DNA from: JBHGAV01 sp041946685 | GTDB lineage: Bacteria; Acidobacteriota; Terriglobia; Bryobacterales; Bryobacteraceae | DNA: 22,250 nt | Direction: 5' to 3' | NCBI GenBank assembly: GCA_041946685.1 | Contig: JBHGAV010000062.1 | Coordinates: 1 to 22,250 of the forward strand | Shown: in pieces, positions 1 to 6,775 of the stretch | Layout of the letters: every line of letters starts with the position of its first letter | Numbering within the stretch: position 1 is the stretch's first letter | Notes under the pieces: generated by a model | Database searches by the model: none | Told to the model about the DNA's origin: nothing | The model's input: the letters and a program-made list of their open reading frames with translations, nothing else | Translations under genes and position numbers: made by a program

Positions 1-294
1 AGGCGATATACGACTTTCAGAACCCGGCTCCGCGACGGCCGCAGCCGTAGTCTCCTCGCGAGGATTGGGCCTGCTCCAGAGGCTCCATCAGAATTTCCAG
101 TCAACGATGTGCGCATCCTCGACCAGATGCGAGAGCGCGAGGTAGGGGTGGAAAAAGCTTCCTTCCGGGAGCAGGCGAGCCTTGCCGTAGCGGCGATTCG
201 TTATGGCTGGTCTCTCCTTTGCACGATCAAGTGTGTACTGTAGGGGAGCTTAAACGCTGCCCGCTCCGGAGACCAGCCCTTCCCATCCCATCTG
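1..294. other. Left-edge region with no convincing gene
   Basis: No complete gene with a normal start was found here. On the minus strand an open frame runs from about 249 to a TGA at 88-90. It contains no ATG, GTG or TTG start in frame. A good Shine-Dalgarno string AAGGAG lies at 214-219, nine bases before an ATA codon at 202-204; starting there would give a 38-residue peptide ending in DWKF. It could be a gene remnant, a peptide with a rare start, or chance. Confidence 0.3.
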
Positions 295-1155
295 CTAGTC
301 GAAAGAATCGAGCTTCTGACAGAGGTCCGCCCGCTTTGGCTCCATGTCGACTTCAAGCCAGGCGCGGGCGGGCTCCGAGAGCACGACTTCCAGCTCTGTG
401 ATGCTGCGCGCGGGCAAGGGCGAGGTGACGTCGAAGCCCAGCCAGTCGGTCAGCAGTACCGAGGATCGCACCAGGTTGAGCAGATCGCCGTCTTCCTTGG
501 CCGGCAGCTCGTGGTGGCGCGCGGCCGCTTCGGCGATTTCGGAAGGAAACGTCCAGGCCTTGGCCAGGTAGTCTCCGGCCTCGCAGTGGTCAATGTCGAA
601 GAGCTGACGCTCGGTGTCGAGCATGTCGTAAGGATTCTCGGCCACCACGGCCAGCATGTTGGCATACTCCTGCGGGTACTTCACCAACAGCGCCAGCCTT
701 CCCACGTCGTGTAGCAGGCCCGCGGTATAGGCCCGGTCGCGGGACGTGCGGTCGCCGTTCTTCCAGAACAGCGGGGCGAGCTGCTCGGCGACCATAGCGC
801 AAGCGAGGCTGTGGCGCCAAACGCGGCGCAGCACGTCGATCCGCATGGCCGTCCTGAGGAAGTTCTTCATGGAAATGGTCATGGCGAATGACCGGAGCCG
901 GTCGAACCCCAGGATCACGACCGCATGTTGCACGCTGCTGACCTGGCTCCGCAGCCCATAGATGGGGGAGTTGGCAACCCTCAACAACTCGGAGGAGAAC
1001 GCCGCGTCGGCCCGGATTAGGCCGACCACGTCGCGTATCTCGACGTCATCGCTGGAGAAGAGCCTAAGCAGTTTGGTGGCAATCGCGGGGAACGGCGGCA
1101 GTTCGCGCAGGGCCCAAAACTTGACGTCCGGTTCCGCGATCAGTCCAGTACTCAT
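295..1155 (-). CDS. HDOD domain signalling protein
   Basis: The 286-residue product matches the HDOD family, HD-related output domains found in bacterial signalling and chemotaxis-linked proteins, usually of unknown biochemical activity. The typical N-terminal pattern is visible: LRELPPFPAIATKLLRL (about 17-33), the LLRVANSPIYG block (58-68) and GFDRLRSFA (83-91). Unlike many HDOD proteins it keeps a possible metal-binding set: H115, H149-D150 in LLHDVGRL, H190 and H214-H215. The open frame extends upstream to 1254, but the ATG at 1155 is preferred because the protein then begins just before the conserved domain and AAAGG lies about 11 bases upstream. There is no attached receiver or GGDEF domain. 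It is monocistronic and divergent from the transaldolase gene. Family call is firm; the role is unknown. Confidence 0.85.
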   Translation of the reverse strand: MSTGLIAEPDVKFWALRELPPFPAIATKLLRLFSSDDVEIRDVVGLIRADAAFSSELLRVANSPIYGLRSQVSSVQHAVVILGFDRLRSFAMTISMKNFLRTAMRIDVLRRVWRHSLACAMVAEQLAPLFWKNGDRTSRDRAYTAGLLHDVGRLALLVKYPQEYANMLAVVAENPYDMLDTERQLFDIDHCEAGDYLAKAWTFPSEIAEAAARHHELPAKEDGDLLNLVRSSVLLTDWLGFDVTSPLPARSITELEVVLSEPARAWLEVDMEPKRADLCQKLDSFD

Positions 1156-1295
1156 ACAGCCCGCACCTTTCTCCCGCCTGGGGAAGCCCGCAGAGCAGTC
1201 AGGAGCGGTGGGCACTCCGCCCTCGCGCCGCAGAGCCGTCCCCCGGCAGGTCATTAGGATAATCGTCCTGTCGTGGCTGTTTGATCAGAGTGGAC

Positions 1296-1314
1296 CCGCC
1301 GATTTTGAGGGCGG
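1296..1314. repeat. Short inverted repeat between HDOD gene and tal
   Basis: CCGCC (1296-1300) and GGCGG (1310-1314) form a 5-bp perfect inverted repeat around a nine-base AT-richer loop, in the 256-bp region between the divergent HDOD and transaldolase genes. It could be a regulator site or a leader hairpin; no run of T follows, so it is not a clear terminator. Otherwise the region shows no strong promoter to the eye. Confidence 0.25.
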
Positions 1315-1411
1315 TCAAGGGGGGCTGTTTGCCCTTTTGGGGCTGGAACCTCTATCCTGAGAACGTTGGGCCTCGCCGAACATCCCGGCCGCGTCGCCGC
1401 AGAGACCGTTG

Positions 1412-2530
1412 ATGCCTTCTAGCCCCCTCCAACGTCTTCAACGTCTTGGCCAGAGCGTGTGGCTGGACTTCATCGACCGGTCGATGCTCTGGGACGGGGG
1501 CCTTCACGGCCTGGTCGAAAAGTACGGCATCACCGGCATCACGACCAATCCAAAGCTTCTCTCCGACGCCATCCTCGCGGGCGGGCTCTACACGGAGGAC
1601 ATCCAACGGGCCGCTCGCGAGGGTCTGGGCGCCAAGGCCACTTATGAACGCCTGGCCATCGCGGATGTGAGACGGGCCGCCGGCTTGCTGAAGGGCATCT
1701 ACGACCGTACGGGCGGTGACGACGGTTACGTCAGCCTGGAGGTTTCGCCGGACCTGGCCTACGACACGGAAGGCACCGTCTGCGAGGCCCGGGCCCTGTG
1801 GTCCCACCTGGAGACGCCGAATGTGCTGGTGAAGATCCCCGCCACCACGCAAGGCTTGCCGGCCATACGGCAAATGATCGCCGAGGGCGTCAATGTGAAC
1901 GCCACACTGCTGTTCTCGGTTGACCGCTACCGGCTGGTAGCGGAGGCATACGTCGCCGGGCTTGAGGACAGGCTGGCGGAGGGAAGGCCCATTGACCGGA
2001 TCCACTCTGTCGCCAGCTTCTTCGTCAGCCGGATCGATGCTGCCGTCGATCCCTTGCTGGAGCGAGCGGGCAAGGGGCTGGCGGCGGCCCGCGGCCGCGT
2101 GGCGCTGGCATCGGCGCGGCTCGCCTACCAGGCCTCGAAGAATCTGTTTGGCGGGGACCGTTTCCGCCATCTCCAGAGGCATGGAGCCAGGCCACAGCGC
2201 CTGCTCTGGGCAAGCACGAGCCCGAAAGACCCCAGCCTGAGCGATTTGACCTACGTGGAACCCCTGATAGGACCGGGGACCGTGACGACCATGCCGCCGG
2301 CAACCCTGGAGGCCTACCAGGATCACGGCAATCCGGCCGCCCGCCTCGAGGAAGGGGCCGGCGAGGCGGCCCGCATCATCGGCTTGTTGCCCGGGGCGGG
2401 AATCGACCTGGCCGCCGTGGCCGCCCGGCTGGAAGAAGACGGGGTGCGGCAGTTCAAGAAACCGTTCGATCACTTGCTGGAGCGGCTCGGACAGCCAAGC
2501 GGGCTGCTCGCCGTTACTGCTTCGCGGTGA
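1412..2530 (+). CDS. tal: Transaldolase
   Basis: Transaldolase moves a dihydroxyacetone unit between sugar phosphates in the non-oxidative pentose phosphate pathway, in the cytoplasm. The 372-residue product shows the family landmarks: WLDFIDRSML near the N terminus, GITTNPKL (about 42-49; most members have TSNPT), VSLEVSP (about 107-113), the Schiff-base lysine K141 in VLVKIPAT, NVNATLLFS (161-169), LLWASTSPKDP (264-274) and the C-terminal LIGPGTVTTMP block. Length fits the longer bacterial/mycobacterial-type transaldolase. The ATG at 1412 was chosen; a TTG directly before it (1409) is the only close alternative and neither has a strong ribosome binding site. The last 17 bases overlap the 3' end of the converging MBL gene. 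No other pentose-phosphate gene is adjacent. Confidence 0.93.
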   Translation: MPSSPLQRLQRLGQSVWLDFIDRSMLWDGGLHGLVEKYGITGITTNPKLLSDAILAGGLYTEDIQRAAREGLGAKATYERLAIADVRRAAGLLKGIYDRTGGDDGYVSLEVSPDLAYDTEGTVCEARALWSHLETPNVLVKIPATTQGLPAIRQMIAEGVNVNATLLFSVDRYRLVAEAYVAGLEDRLAEGRPIDRIHSVASFFVSRIDAAVDPLLERAGKGLAAARGRVALASARLAYQASKNLFGGDRFRHLQRHGARPQRLLWASTSPKDPSLSDLTYVEPLIGPGTVTTMPPATLEAYQDHGNPAARLEEGAGEAARIIGLLPGAGIDLAAVAARLEEDGVRQFKKPFDHLLERLGQPSGLLAVTASR

Positions 2531-3389
2531 CTTCCTGGTAGATGATCTCCACCAGGCTCGGGAAACGCGGGCCGCCTTGGCCGCCCGGCGCGGCCGCGAC
2601 GCCCATCGCCTGCCTGATCTCGTCCAGCGATTTACCCTGTCCGGCCAGCGATTTCACCTTGGCCTGTTTTTCCTCGATGGAACTCAGGAGATTCCGGATC
2701 TCAGCCTTGGTCATGGGATCGTTGTGGCCGGAAAGGAAGGTGTCTGCGTCGAGCGACAGCATCCCATTCAGGGTCCTGACCAGGCCCTGCGAACTCCCGC
2801 CCTTCTGCCTGTGGATCAGCGGGTCGCGGCCCAGGAACAGCAGATCGCCCGCGATGGCGATCTTCTGTTCGGGGAGGAAGACGACGATGTCGCCGCTCGT
2901 GTGCGCCGGGCCGAAATAGCGCAGTTCCACCGGGACGCCGCCAGCGTCCAGACTCCTGTCGCCGGTGATGGTTTCCATAGGAAGCCAGGCCCGGAGCGCG
3001 GCCATCTTCGGGTCCTGGAACGCTTCCTCCATATCCTTGCGGCAATTGGCGTGGGCGAGGATCTTCAGGTCCTTAGGAAATCCGTTGAGCCCGTTCACGT
3101 GGTCGCCGTCGCTGTGGGTGAGGATGATCATCCCGATGGGAAGCGGCGTGACCTTCCTGATTTCCGCCAGCACGGCCTTGGTGGAATCCTCGGTCATCTT
3201 GGAGTCGATGACGGTGACACTGGTCTTGCCAACCAGGAAAGCGGTGTTTGCGCCGCTGCCGCCCCTGACCTCGTACACGCCGTCCCGGACGGGCGCGACG
3301 GTCAACGGGGGCGCTTGAGGCTGCGCCAACAGGCCACCGCCGAGGCAGGCGGCGCTTAACCAGACGATGAGACTCGAATTGAAGGTCAT
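2514..3389 (-). CDS. Exported metallo-beta-lactamase-fold hydrolase
   Basis: The 291-residue product begins with a signal peptide (hydrophobic stretch about 7-21, likely cleavage after AQPQA) and continues as an MBL-fold domain. The metal-site pattern is H92-S-D94-G-D96-H97, then H163 (PAHTSGD), D182 (AGDLLF) and H222 (SGHND). The usual second histidine of HxHxDH is Asp94. The rest of the binuclear site looks intact, so hydrolase activity is plausible, but the substrate (lactam, lactone, thioester, phosphodiester or other) cannot be told. A helical tail (about 228-262) ends in a Gly/Pro-rich stretch. Start is the ATG at 3389 with GTGGAG about six bases upstream. It converges on tal with a 17-bp overlap and diverges from the transporter operon; a palindrome lies in the shared upstream region. 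Confidence 0.85.
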   Translation of the reverse strand: MTFNSSLIVWLSAACLGGGLLAQPQAPPLTVAPVRDGVYEVRGGSGANTAFLVGKTSVTVIDSKMTEDSTKAVLAEIRKVTPLPIGMIILTHSDGDHVNGLNGFPKDLKILAHANCRKDMEEAFQDPKMAALRAWLPMETITGDRSLDAGGVPVELRYFGPAHTSGDIVVFLPEQKIAIAGDLLFLGRDPLIHRQKGGSSQGLVRTLNGMLSLDADTFLSGHNDPMTKAEIRNLLSSIEEKQAKVKSLAGQGKSLDEIRQAMGVAAAPGGQGGPRFPSLVEIIYQEVTAKQ

Positions 3390-3407
3390 GGCTGCTCCAC
3401 GAGTAGC

Positions 3408-3419
3408 CAGTGTACACTG
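3408..3419. promoter_or_regulatory. Perfect 12-bp palindrome, candidate operator
   Basis: CAGTGTACACTG is a perfect palindrome in the region between the divergent MBL gene (start 3389) and the transporter operon (start about 3506). Its core resembles the short TGTACA/GTATAC-type sites bound by GntR-family (FCD subgroup) regulators of sugar-acid catabolism, but no regulator gene is present in the window. Operator function is inference from position and symmetry. Confidence 0.4.
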
Positions 3420-3505
3420 TTGAGGTCGGAATGGGGGGAGGCAGGACCCCTCGCAGTACCAGGGACAGACCCGGCTACAGGCAGGAACTAGGGAGCGTTC
3501 TTCAA

Positions 3506-4795
3506 GTGCGACCAGCCCAAACCGCCGCCGTCCATCGAAGCGGGCGGCACTCGCTTCGCTGGGAGATCGCCGTGCTCATCTGCGCCGCGATCGCCATAAG
3601 CTACTTTGACCGCCAGACGCTCCCGGTGGCCATCAACGCCATCCAGCGGGAAATCCCCGTAACCAACACGCAGTACGCGGCGCTTCAGACGGCTTTCCTG
3701 CTCGCTTATGCGTTCATGTACGCCGGCGGCGGCAAGCTCATCGACGCGCTGGGCACCCGGAAGGGCTTCTTCGTCATCATGGTGTGGTGGTCGCTGGCCT
3801 GCGCCAGTCACGGACTCGCCACGGGATTTGCGCTGCTGGCGGTGAGCCGGTTCCTGCTGGGCATGGGAGAGGGCGGCGGATTCCCCGCCGCCACCAAGGC
3901 GGTGGCCGAGTGGTTCCCGGTCCGGGAGCGCTCCACGGCCATGGGCATCATCAACGCGGGAACGGCCGTCGGCGCCGTCATCGCGCCCCCGGCGATTGCG
4001 CTGGTGATCGCGACGCTGAACTGGCGCTGGGTCTTCTTCCTGTCCGGCGCTGCGGGCCTCGTTTGGACGATCTGGTGGATGCGCGATTACCTTCCGCCCG
4101 CGAGGCACCCGCGCCTTTCTGCCAATGAGCGCGAAGTGATCGCGGAGGTGCTCGAGGGGCCCAAGGAGCAGGAGCGCGGCATCCCCTGGCTGCGCCTGTT
4201 CTCCTACCGCCAGGTGTGGGGACTGGTTACGGCCAAGTTCATGAGCGACGCCGCCTGGTACTTCTACCTGTTCTGGCTGCCCAAGTATCTTTATGACGTG
4301 CGAGGCTTCGACACCAAGAGCGTCGGTTACTACGCTTGGATCCCCTATGCGGCCTCGGGAATCGGCAGCCTCACCGGTGGATGGTTTTCGAGCTGGCTGA
4401 TCCGGCGCGGCCGTTCGGCCAACTTCGCCCGAAAGCTCGCGCTCGGGCTCAGCGCCGCCGTGATGCCGGTCATCATTTTTGTGCCGTTCTCGCCGGTGAG
4501 CCTGGCGATCGTGCTGTTCAGTATCGCATTCTTCGGACAACAGTCCTGGTCCACCCTGGTCATGATTCTGCCCACGGACATCTTCCCCCACCGGGCGGTC
4601 GGCGCCGTGGCGGGCCTGGTGGGATTCGGCGGCGCCATGGGGGGCGTGGTGTTCGGCCAGGTTGTGGGCTGGATGCTGGACCGGGGGCTCGGCTATGTGC
4701 CCGTATTCGCGATCGTCGGCACGTTCCATGTCATCGCTTTTTGCATCATCCTCCTTGCGATCCGCGTGGTCCGGCCGGTCGAAGTGAGAGGATAG
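3506..4795 (+). CDS. MFS transporter, anion:cation symporter family (hexuronate/galactonate-type)
   Basis: This is a 12-helix MFS permease whose sequence fits the ACS family (ExuT, DgoT, GudP relatives), which import hexuronates, aldonates or related organic anions with protons. Visible landmarks are ISYFDRQTLPVA in the first helix, the loop 2-3 motif GGKLIDALGTRKG (about 75-87), and LLGMGEGGGFPAATKAVAEW in helix 4-5. The open frame reaches back to 3410, but GTG at 3506 is preferred: GGGAG lies ten bases upstream and the resulting 429 residues match the family length without a long polar extension. It is the first gene of an operon with a racemase-like protein and a LarA homologue (18-bp gap to the next start). 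Substrate is inferred as a sugar acid or hydroxy acid from family and neighbours. Confidence 0.9.
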   Translation: MRPAQTAAVHRSGRHSLRWEIAVLICAAIAISYFDRQTLPVAINAIQREIPVTNTQYAALQTAFLLAYAFMYAGGGKLIDALGTRKGFFVIMVWWSLACASHGLATGFALLAVSRFLLGMGEGGGFPAATKAVAEWFPVRERSTAMGIINAGTAVGAVIAPPAIALVIATLNWRWVFFLSGAAGLVWTIWWMRDYLPPARHPRLSANEREVIAEVLEGPKEQERGIPWLRLFSYRQVWGLVTAKFMSDAAWYFYLFWLPKYLYDVRGFDTKSVGYYAWIPYAASGIGSLTGGWFSSWLIRRGRSANFARKLALGLSAAVMPVIIFVPFSPVSLAIVLFSIAFFGQQSWSTLVMILPTDIFPHRAVGAVAGLVGFGGAMGGVVFGQVVGWMLDRGLGYVPVFAIVGTFHVIAFCIILLAIRVVRPVEVRG

Positions 4796-4813
4796 AAGGG
4801 AGAGGAGAGTAGA

Positions 4814-5497
4814 GTGCCCAGACCGCTGAACGAGACGACCCTCGGTATCATTCATGCTTCCAGCCTTACCATCAAGGCGGTGCAGCCCTTCCTGGAGCAG
4901 TACCTCGCCGGAGTGGCGGTCATGCATCTGTGCGACGACACCATTCAGCGCGACAACATCAGGGCGGGTGTCGGCGTCATTCCCAAGGTCAACTACTTCA
5001 AGTTCGCGCAGTACGCCCACAACCTCGAGGAAGCGGGCGTGGACCTGATTCTGCTGGCCTGCTCCACGTTCAATTACGCCGCCGAACTGGCCCGTCCCAT
5101 GATCAACACGCCGATCATGCAGATCGATCGCACCATGATGGAGATGGCCGTCGATCAGGGCCGGCGCGTCGGCATGCTGGCGACGCTGGCGACCACGGTT
5201 CCTTCCTCCGAGCGGCTGCTCAGGATCATCGCCGGGGAGAAGAAGAAGGACGTCGAGATCACGACCGTGCTCAGGCCCGACGCGTTCGAGGCCATCCTGA
5301 AGGGAGACGCCGCCACGCACAATGCGATTCTGCTGGAGGAGATCGACAAGCTCTCCAGCAAGGTGGATTCCATCGTCATGGCCCAGTTGTCCATGGCGGC
5401 GCTGGCGCCGCACCTGAAGGAAACCCGGGTGCCTGTATACAACAGTGGCTCGACCACCTTCCCCAGGCTCCGGGAGATGCTCTCCTCGCTGCCATGA
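4814..5497 (+). CDS. Asp/Glu/hydantoin racemase superfamily protein
   Basis: The 227-residue product resembles the Asp/Glu/hydantoin racemase superfamily, cofactor-independent enzymes that normally use two cysteines as acid and base. The first is visible as C83 in LLACSTFN. At the position of the second the sequence reads VMAQLSMAAL (about 188-197) with no cysteine; a Gln-x-Ser-Met stretch there is, to my knowledge, common in one branch of the family, whose members may be isomerases, decarboxylases or lyases rather than racemases. Start is GTG at 4814 with AGGAGAG just upstream. The stop overlaps the next start as ATGA, implying translational coupling to the LarA homologue. Its substrate is probably a hydroxy or keto acid linked to the same pathway, by inference. 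Confidence 0.8.
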   Translation: MPRPLNETTLGIIHASSLTIKAVQPFLEQYLAGVAVMHLCDDTIQRDNIRAGVGVIPKVNYFKFAQYAHNLEEAGVDLILLACSTFNYAAELARPMINTPIMQIDRTMMEMAVDQGRRVGMLATLATTVPSSERLLRIIAGEKKKDVEITTVLRPDAFEAILKGDAATHNAILLEEIDKLSSKVDSIVMAQLSMAALAPHLKETRVPVYNSGSTTFPRLREMLSSLP

Positions 5498-6768
5498 ATA
5501 AGGAAATTGTTCTTCCCTACGGCCATGACTCGGCGACCATCGAAATCCCCGAGTCGAACCTCGCCTGGATCGACGGGCCAAAGCAAGTGCCCCCTTTGCC
5601 GGATCTGGCCGGCGCAGTGAGGCAGGCGCTGCGCAACCCGATCGGCTCGCCTTCGCTGGCCGAATTGGTGACGCGGCACGGCAGGCGGACCATGATTCTG
5701 GTCGATGACGGGACGCGCAGCACGCCGCAGACCCTCATCCTCCCAATCCTGCTCGACGAACTCGCCTCGGCCGGCGTTGGGGCGAGCGACATCTGCATCA
5801 TGGTCGCCCTCGGCACGCACCGCGCCATGGGCCGCGACGAACTGATTAAGCGCGTTGGGAAGGATGTGTTCGACCGCGTCCAGGTTGTCAACCTTTCCCA
5901 GAAGCCGGAGGACTTCGCCGATCTGGGGGTGACTCCTCTCGGTATCCCCATCCATGTGAGCCGCCGGTACCTGGACAGCGACCTGAAGATCGCCGTCGGG
6001 AATATCATTCCGCACATGTACGCGGGCTGGGCCGGCGGCGCCAAGATGGTGCAGCCGGGCGTCACCAGCGCTGTGACCACCGGCAGGACTCACCTGATCG
6101 CCGGCCCGCTGGTTTACGAAACGCTGGGCAACGTGGACAATCCAGTCCGGAGGGAGATGGAGGAGATCGCCGTGCGGAGCGGCCTCAAGTTCATCCTCAA
6201 CGTCGTTCTGAATGCCTCCTCGGAAGTCGTGGCGGTGGTCGCCGGGGACACGATCCAGGCTCTCCGCGCGGGGATTGAGATCGCGCGCCCCATCTACACC
6301 ATCAACGTCGCCGAACGCCCGGACATTGTCGTCGCCAGCTCGCACCCGGCAGACCGGGACCTGTGGCAGGGGTTCAAGCCCGTCAACAACTGCGGCATGG
6401 TGGTGAAGGACGGGGGGACGCTGATACTGCTGATCCCGGCTCCCGAAGGCATCGCGCCCGACCACCAGCAGCTCGTCGATTTCGGGACCACGTCTTCGGA
6501 GGAAGTGCAAAGGCTGGTCAGGGAAGGGAAGGTCGCCGACGAGGTAGCCGCCGCCACCTACCTGGCGTTCGACCGGACGCGCCGCCGGATCAACGTAATC
6601 CTGGTGTCGGACGGCATCACTGACGCGGAAGCCCGCAGGATCGGGATCACGGCGACCCGCAGTTTTCGGGAGGCCTTGGACACGGCGCTGGCGCGTCACG
6701 GCGCCTCTGCCAGGATCGGCGTCGTGACGGCCGGCGCGGATGTGATGGCGCAGTTGCCGGGTAGTTAG
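5494..6768 (+). CDS. LarA-type nickel-pincer 2-hydroxyacid racemase/epimerase
   Basis: The 424-residue product is a lactate racemase (LarA, DUF2088) superfamily member. These enzymes use a nickel-pincer nucleotide bound covalently to a lysine to racemise or epimerise 2-hydroxy acids by hydride transfer. Key positions match Lactobacillus plantarum LarA closely: DDGTR (71-75), H109 in GTHR (LarA H108), H174 in IIPHMYAG, K184 in WAGGAK (the cofactor-linked lysine) and H200 in GRTH. Homologues include lactate, malate and gluconate epimerases, so the sugar-acid context favours an aldonate or similar substrate over lactate. Start is ATG at 5494, overlapping the upstream stop as ATGA. The cofactor genes larB, larC and larE are not in the window and must lie elsewhere if it is active. 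Only seven bases separate its stop from that of the converging dehydratase gene. Confidence 0.9.
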   Translation: MNKEIVLPYGHDSATIEIPESNLAWIDGPKQVPPLPDLAGAVRQALRNPIGSPSLAELVTRHGRRTMILVDDGTRSTPQTLILPILLDELASAGVGASDICIMVALGTHRAMGRDELIKRVGKDVFDRVQVVNLSQKPEDFADLGVTPLGIPIHVSRRYLDSDLKIAVGNIIPHMYAGWAGGAKMVQPGVTSAVTTGRTHLIAGPLVYETLGNVDNPVRREMEEIAVRSGLKFILNVVLNASSEVVAVVAGDTIQALRAGIEIARPIYTINVAERPDIVVASSHPADRDLWQGFKPVNNCGMVVKDGGTLILLIPAPEGIAPDHQQLVDFGTTSSEEVQRLVREGKVADEVAAATYLAFDRTRRRINVILVSDGITDAEARRIGITATRSFREALDTALARHGASARIGVVTAGADVMAQLPGS

Positions 6769-6775
6769 AACGGCC

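Noticed and set aside
1281..1300. TTGATCA followed by TGG near both 1281 and 22197 as possible insertion-sequence ends
   Set aside because: The shared string is only seven bases plus a loose match, with no transposase or target duplication.
1317..1340. AAGGG/CCCTT hairpin as a terminator
   Set aside because: The stem is only five pairs with a ten-base loop, no T-run follows, and it lies between divergent genes where no terminator is needed.
1352..2473. 373-residue minus-strand open frame over the transaldolase
   Set aside because: Antisense to a transaldolase with its active-site lysine and conserved blocks.
3488..5581. 697-residue open frame on the minus strand across the transporter and racemase genes
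   Set aside because: It is antisense to two genes with clear family motifs, is rich in Arg, His and Gly as expected of a GC-rich shadow frame, and matches no family.
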